NCBI RefSeq assembly: GCF_009371975.2
Contig: NZ_VIKT02000003.1
Location: 71,813-135,812, forward strand
Source: Microcella pacifica
GTDB taxonomy: Bacteria > Actinomycetota > Actinomycetes > Actinomycetales > Microbacteriaceae
Reading direction: 5' to 3'
Length of the DNA stretch: 64,000 nucleotides
The notes beneath the pieces are model-generated. The model was given only the letters and a program-made list of their open reading frames with translations, did not search any database and was not told the origin of the DNA. Below are positions 61,024 to 64,000 of this stretch, piece by piece. The number at the start of each line of letters is the position of its first letter. The stretch's first letter is position 1. The translations under genes were made by a program, and so were the position numbers.

Positions 61024-61041
61024 GTCAAGCGCTTGCTTGGT
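61024..61041. promoter_or_regulatory. KstR2-type operator 14
   Basis: GTCAAGCGCTTGCTTGGT contains the exact core CAAGCGCTTG of the KstR2 box. It lies 7 bp upstream of the hypothetical protein gene's ATG on the minus strand. Confidence 0.8.
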
Positions 61042-61062
61042 TATCGCGCAAGGCCCGAGTCG

Positions 61063-62469
61063 TCAGCGCGATGACACCGAACCGAACAGTCGCGCGATCG
61101 GGGCCAGCACGATCGGCCGCGCCGCGACCCAGGCCGCCACGAACACCGCCAGCGACAGCAGGAACATCCAGAAGCCGGTCCAGTTGTCGGCGAAGGCGTC
61201 AGGGTCAACCGAGCCCTGCGCGGCATACATGTGGTTCAAGTTGCGCAGGGCGCCGGTCGACAGCACCAGCGCAACGTGCACCACGATGAACACCACGAAG
61301 TACAGCATCACCGGGAAGTGCACGGCGCGGGCCCACTCGATGGGGTACGCCCGCGTGAGCTTCTCTGCCCGAGCGGGCCAGAGCGTGCTCATCCTGAAGC
61401 CGGTGATCGCGGCCAGGGGGGCTGCAATGAAGATGGTCGTGAAGTACGCCAGCTGCTGCAGCGAGTTGTAGTTCACCCAGCCGTTCTCCGTCGGCCAATC
61501 CAAGGACATGTACTGCAGCAGGGCCGACAGTGCGTTCGGGAAGACCTCGAGAGAGGTCGGCACCACCCGCATCCAGTGGCCCGTCGCCAGCAGCAGCACG
61601 ATGAACAGTGCGCCATTGACCAGCCAGAGGAGATCGAGGCCCTGGTGGAACCACACCGTAAGGCTGACCTTCGTCTCAGGGCGGTTGCGCGGAGTCCAGT
61701 AGGCGGGCGGCTTCTTCTGCGTACGCACCCCCCAACCGCTGCGAATGATCAGCAGCATGAAGAACGCGTTGAAGAAGTGCTGCCAGGCCAACCACGCGGG
61801 AATACCCACGGGTGCCGCCTCGGGCAGGTGGTACTCGCCCGGGAAGGTCTGCACGAAGTCAGCCACTGGCTCGAGGGTCAGGGCCCAGCGGGCAGTCAGA
61901 ACGGCAACCGTGGCCAGCACGCCGAGCACGATCGCGAGCACGGCGCTGACCCCGACCCACTGCTGCAGGGTGTAGCGGCCGTAGCGCTTCTGCTCTCGAG
62001 GGGCACCATCTGCCGGCACCGAGCGCGGAGCCCGTGCGGCGGGCTGCTCGGCGGGTGGTTCAGGGCTCGACGGCGCCGGAGCGGGCGCAGCGGTCTCGTG
62101 CGCTGGCGCGGTGGCCTCTCGCTCGGGGTAGAACGCAGGAGCCGCCACCTCACCCGGCCAGGGAGCAGCACCAGCGACGCGGGGGAGACCACGGCGGAGC
62201 ATCCCGGCCGTGGCGACCGCGCCGCCCGTCTCGGCGACGGCAGCATTCTGTACGGGGGTTGCCGTGACCGGCTCGGCCAGCGCTGCCTCGGCGGCCGCCG
62301 GGGATGCGACAACAGAAGCAACGGGTGCAGCAAACACCTCGTCGACGACTGTCGAGGCGGCAGGCGTGTGGTCACCAGGCGCTGAGGCGGCGCCGCTCAG
62401 TGGGGGCCATGGCTCGCCCCCCGGCACTCGGGGCAATCCGCGACGAAGAGTCCTGCTCTCGGCATCCAC
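61063..62469 (-). CDS. Cytochrome b561-like membrane protein with a long disordered N-terminus
   Basis: A 468-residue protein. Residues 1 to about 165 are low-complexity (Ala/Pro/Glu) and contain the short motif LRRGLPRVxGxxPWP twice (residues 8-22 and 91-105). From about residue 172 there are four to six membrane helices with His residues suited to bind heme (WQHFFNAFFM, WFHQGLDLLW, RAVHFPVMLYFVVFIVVHVAL), as in formate-dehydrogenase gamma or hydrogenase b-type cytochromes. The GTG at 62469 lies 5 nt after the etfA stop. Next to etfA/etfB it may carry electrons from ETF to the quinone pool; this is inference. Confidence 0.75.
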   Translation of the reverse strand: MDAESRTLRRGLPRVPGGEPWPPLSGAASAPGDHTPAASTVVDEVFAAPVASVVASPAAAEAALAEPVTATPVQNAAVAETGGAVATAGMLRRGLPRVAGAAPWPGEVAAPAFYPEREATAPAHETAAPAPAPSSPEPPAEQPAARAPRSVPADGAPREQKRYGRYTLQQWVGVSAVLAIVLGVLATVAVLTARWALTLEPVADFVQTFPGEYHLPEAAPVGIPAWLAWQHFFNAFFMLLIIRSGWGVRTQKKPPAYWTPRNRPETKVSLTVWFHQGLDLLWLVNGALFIVLLLATGHWMRVVPTSLEVFPNALSALLQYMSLDWPTENGWVNYNSLQQLAYFTTIFIAAPLAAITGFRMSTLWPARAEKLTRAYPIEWARAVHFPVMLYFVVFIVVHVALVLSTGALRNLNHMYAAQGSVDPDAFADNWTGFWMFLLSLAVFVAAWVAARPIVLAPIARLFGSVSSR

Positions 62470-62474
62470 GCTGT

Positions 62475-63434
62475 CTACCCCTTCTTCGCGTCGAGCGCTT
62501 CCAGCAACTGGGGCAGCACGGTGAACAGATCGCCCACGATGCCGAAGTCAGCAACATCGAAGATGGGGGCGTCAGCGTCTTTGTTGATGGCCACGATGGT
62601 CTTGGCCGTCTGCATGCCCGCACGGTGCTGAATGGCACCCGAGATACCCACAGCGATGTACAGCTGGGGCGACACCGAGACGCCGGTCTGGCCGACCTGC
62701 AGGGCATGCGGCACATAGCCGGCATCCACCGCTGCGCGCGACGCGCCGACCGCCGCCCCGAGGGCATCGGCCAGTGACTCCACCAGCGCGAAGCTCTCGG
62801 CAGACCCCAGACCACGACCACCGGAGACCACACGAGCGGCACTGCGCAGCTCTGGCCGCGTCGACGACACCACGACCGGCTCAACCGAGTCAATGGATGC
62901 GGCGGGAGCCTGAGTGGCAGCAACGTCGAGAGGAATGAGCTGCGCCTCTGCCGCAGTTGCCCGCGTCTCGACGGCGCCCTGACGCAGGGTAGCCAGCAAG
63001 GGCCCGAAGGTGGTGGCCGACTGGACGTTGTACGCCCCGCCATACACCGAGTGGTGCGCGACAACGCCCTGGTCGTCTCGGCTGATGTCCACAGCATCCA
63101 CCGCCACGGAAAGACCGAGGCGTGCTGCCAGTCGACCCGCAACATCGCGACCGTCGATTGAGTTGGAGATCAAGATGGCCTCCGGCTGCACGAGCTCGAC
63201 CGCGGCCGCGACCGCGTCGACCATCGGCACGGTGAGCCCATCACCGGCGGCAGCGTGCAGAACCTGCGCGGCCCCGAGCGCTCCGGCCCCGTCAGCCCCC
63301 TCACCCACGACGAGAGCAACGGGGGTACCAACCTGACTGGCAGCGCCCACGAGGGCCGCAGAACTCGCGGCCAGCTGACCGTCGGGCGTGGTGTCGAGAA
63401 GCACCAGAATGGAGTCGTTCGCAAATGTGGTCAT
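62475..63434 (-). CDS. etfA: Electron transfer flavoprotein alpha subunit (FixB/EtfA)
   Basis: ETF collects electrons from acyl-CoA dehydrogenases. The 319-residue alpha subunit has an N-terminal adenine-nucleotide fold and the C-terminal FAD-binding signature: [44 protein letters not shown] near residue 205 and the [50 protein letters not shown] block near 265. The ATG at 63434 follows GAGGAG by 7 nt. It is coupled to etfB with a 10-nt gap and to the cytochrome b561-like gene downstream. Confidence 0.95.
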   Translation of the reverse strand: MTTFANDSILVLLDTTPDGQLAASSAALVGAASQVGTPVALVVGEGADGAGALGAAQVLHAAAGDGLTVPMVDAVAAAVELVQPEAILISNSIDGRDVAGRLAARLGLSVAVDAVDISRDDQGVVAHHSVYGGAYNVQSATTFGPLLATLRQGAVETRATAAEAQLIPLDVAATQAPAASIDSVEPVVVSSTRPELRSAARVVSGGRGLGSAESFALVESLADALGAAVGASRAAVDAGYVPHALQVGQTGVSVSPQLYIAVGISGAIQHRAGMQTAKTIVAINKDADAPIFDVADFGIVGDLFTVLPQLLEALDAKKG

Positions 63435-63444
63435 GGGGTACTCC

Positions 63445-64000
63445 TCAGGCGAGTCGGTTCTCACGGAGGAAGTCAGCGAGCTTCTGACCAGCATCCCCCT
63501 CATCAACGATCTTCACGCCAGCCTGACGCGGCGGACGCTCGGCGATCGCCGTCATGATCGAGCGCGGTACATCCACCCGCTCCCCATCGATCTCCAGATC
63601 GGCGAGCGACCACGTCTCGTAGGGCTTCTTCTTGGCCGCCATGATGCCCTTGAAGTTCGGGAAGCGGGCGTCGGGAAGCGCCTCAGTGATCGAGACCAAT
63701 GCGGGCAACGGCGCACTCACCTGCATCGTCGCGACATCGGTGACGCGTCGACCCGACACGCGCTCCGCCTCGATCGTCACCTCGGTGAGGGCGGTCAGCT
63801 GCGGAATGCCCAAGCGTTCGGCGATCATCGCCGGAAGCACTCCGGCAACACCGTCGGTTGACTGGTTGCCGGTGATGACCAGATCAAAGCCAGCCTTCCG
63901 CAACGCGGCAGCCAACACTTCGGAGGTCAAGGAGAGGTCAGCGCCGTGGAGTGCCTCGTCCACAATGTGCACTGCCGACGCCGCGCCCATCGCCAATCCC
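63445..64000 (-). CDS. etfB: Electron transfer flavoprotein beta subunit (FixA/EtfB), N-terminus cut by window edge
   Basis: The C-terminal part (about 185 residues) of the ETF beta subunit. The AMP-binding signature region [32 protein letters not shown] and the C-terminal [26 protein letters not shown] match EtfB. The start lies beyond position 64000, so length cannot be given. Translation reads towards lower coordinates into etfA. Confidence 0.93.
   Translation of the reverse strand, partial: GLAMGAASAVHIVDEALHGADLSLTSEVLAAALRKAGFDLVITGNQSTDGVAGVLPAMIAERLGIPQLTALTEVTIEAERVSGRRVTDVATMQVSAPLPALVSITEALPDARFPNFKGIMAAKKKPYETWSLADLEIDGERVDVPRSIMTAIAERPPRQAGVKIVDEGDAGQKLADFLRENRLA

Overview
The window is high-GC actinobacterial DNA. 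Gene content (mfd-pth-rplY, glmU-prs, gnd, a one-piece sdaA) and codon use suggest the Microbacteriaceae, but this is inference from gene style, not from a marker gene such as 16S rRNA. The left 15 kb is chromosomal housekeeping. On the minus strand lie mfd (cut by the window edge), pth, rplY, a gluconokinase, an ABM-domain protein, a CaiB/BaiF CoA-transferase with an unusual membrane tail, an APC permease, prs, glmU, an SRPBCC protein and sdaA. On the plus strand lie gnd, a small membrane protein and a class III aminotransferase.

From about 15.3 kb to the right edge the content changes to a dense catabolic island of about 49 kb that continues past the window. Its core is an almost complete set of homologues of the mycobacterial KstR2 regulon, which degrades the last two steroid rings (HIP, the C/D-ring propionate left after rings A and B are removed): fadD3, fadE30, ipdF, echA20, ipdA/ipdB (twice), ipdC, fadA6, fadE31 plus two further FadE-type subunits, and the TetR repressor gene kstR2. 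Around the core are ten SDR oxidoreductases, a MaoC hydratase, a second thiolase, a crotonase without the usual catalytic glutamates, a P450 with its own ferredoxin and reductase between two epoxide hydrolases, a Baeyer-Villiger-type monooxygenase with a PadR regulator and an esterase, an old-yellow-enzyme, two hotdog/SnoaL-type small enzymes, an MBL hydrolase, an MFS exporter, a Liv-type ABC importer (with a LivM-LivG fusion), and at the right edge a cytochrome b561-like protein and etfA/etfB.

The island is tied together by a repeated operator. Fourteen 18-bp imperfect palindromes close to ACCAAGCAAGCGCTTGGT lie in twelve promoter regions, most of them divergent. They contain close matches to the 14-bp KstR2 box (AnCAAGnnCTTGnT). 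Several half-sites read CTAGGT instead of CTTGGT, which creates or abuts a TAGnnT -10 hexamer, and some of these hexamers lie 6 nt before an ATG that has no Shine-Dalgarno sequence, so leaderless mRNAs are likely.

No genes for steroid ring A/B cleavage (kstD, kshA, hsaA-D) and no mce4 importer are present in these 64 kb. The best working model is a HIP or HIP-like polycyclic acid catabolon. A Liv ABC system imports the acid, FadD3 activates it, FadE30 and a hydratase/SDR/thiolase set shorten the side chain, IpdF/IpdC/EchA20/IpdAB open the rings, FadA6 and FadE31-33 finish beta-oxidation, and ETF plus a cytochrome b take the electrons. The P450/epoxide hydrolase and BVMO modules suggest that extra cyclic (steroid- or terpenoid-like) substrates are fed into the same route. 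No rRNA, tRNA, CRISPR array, insertion sequence or phage gene was seen.
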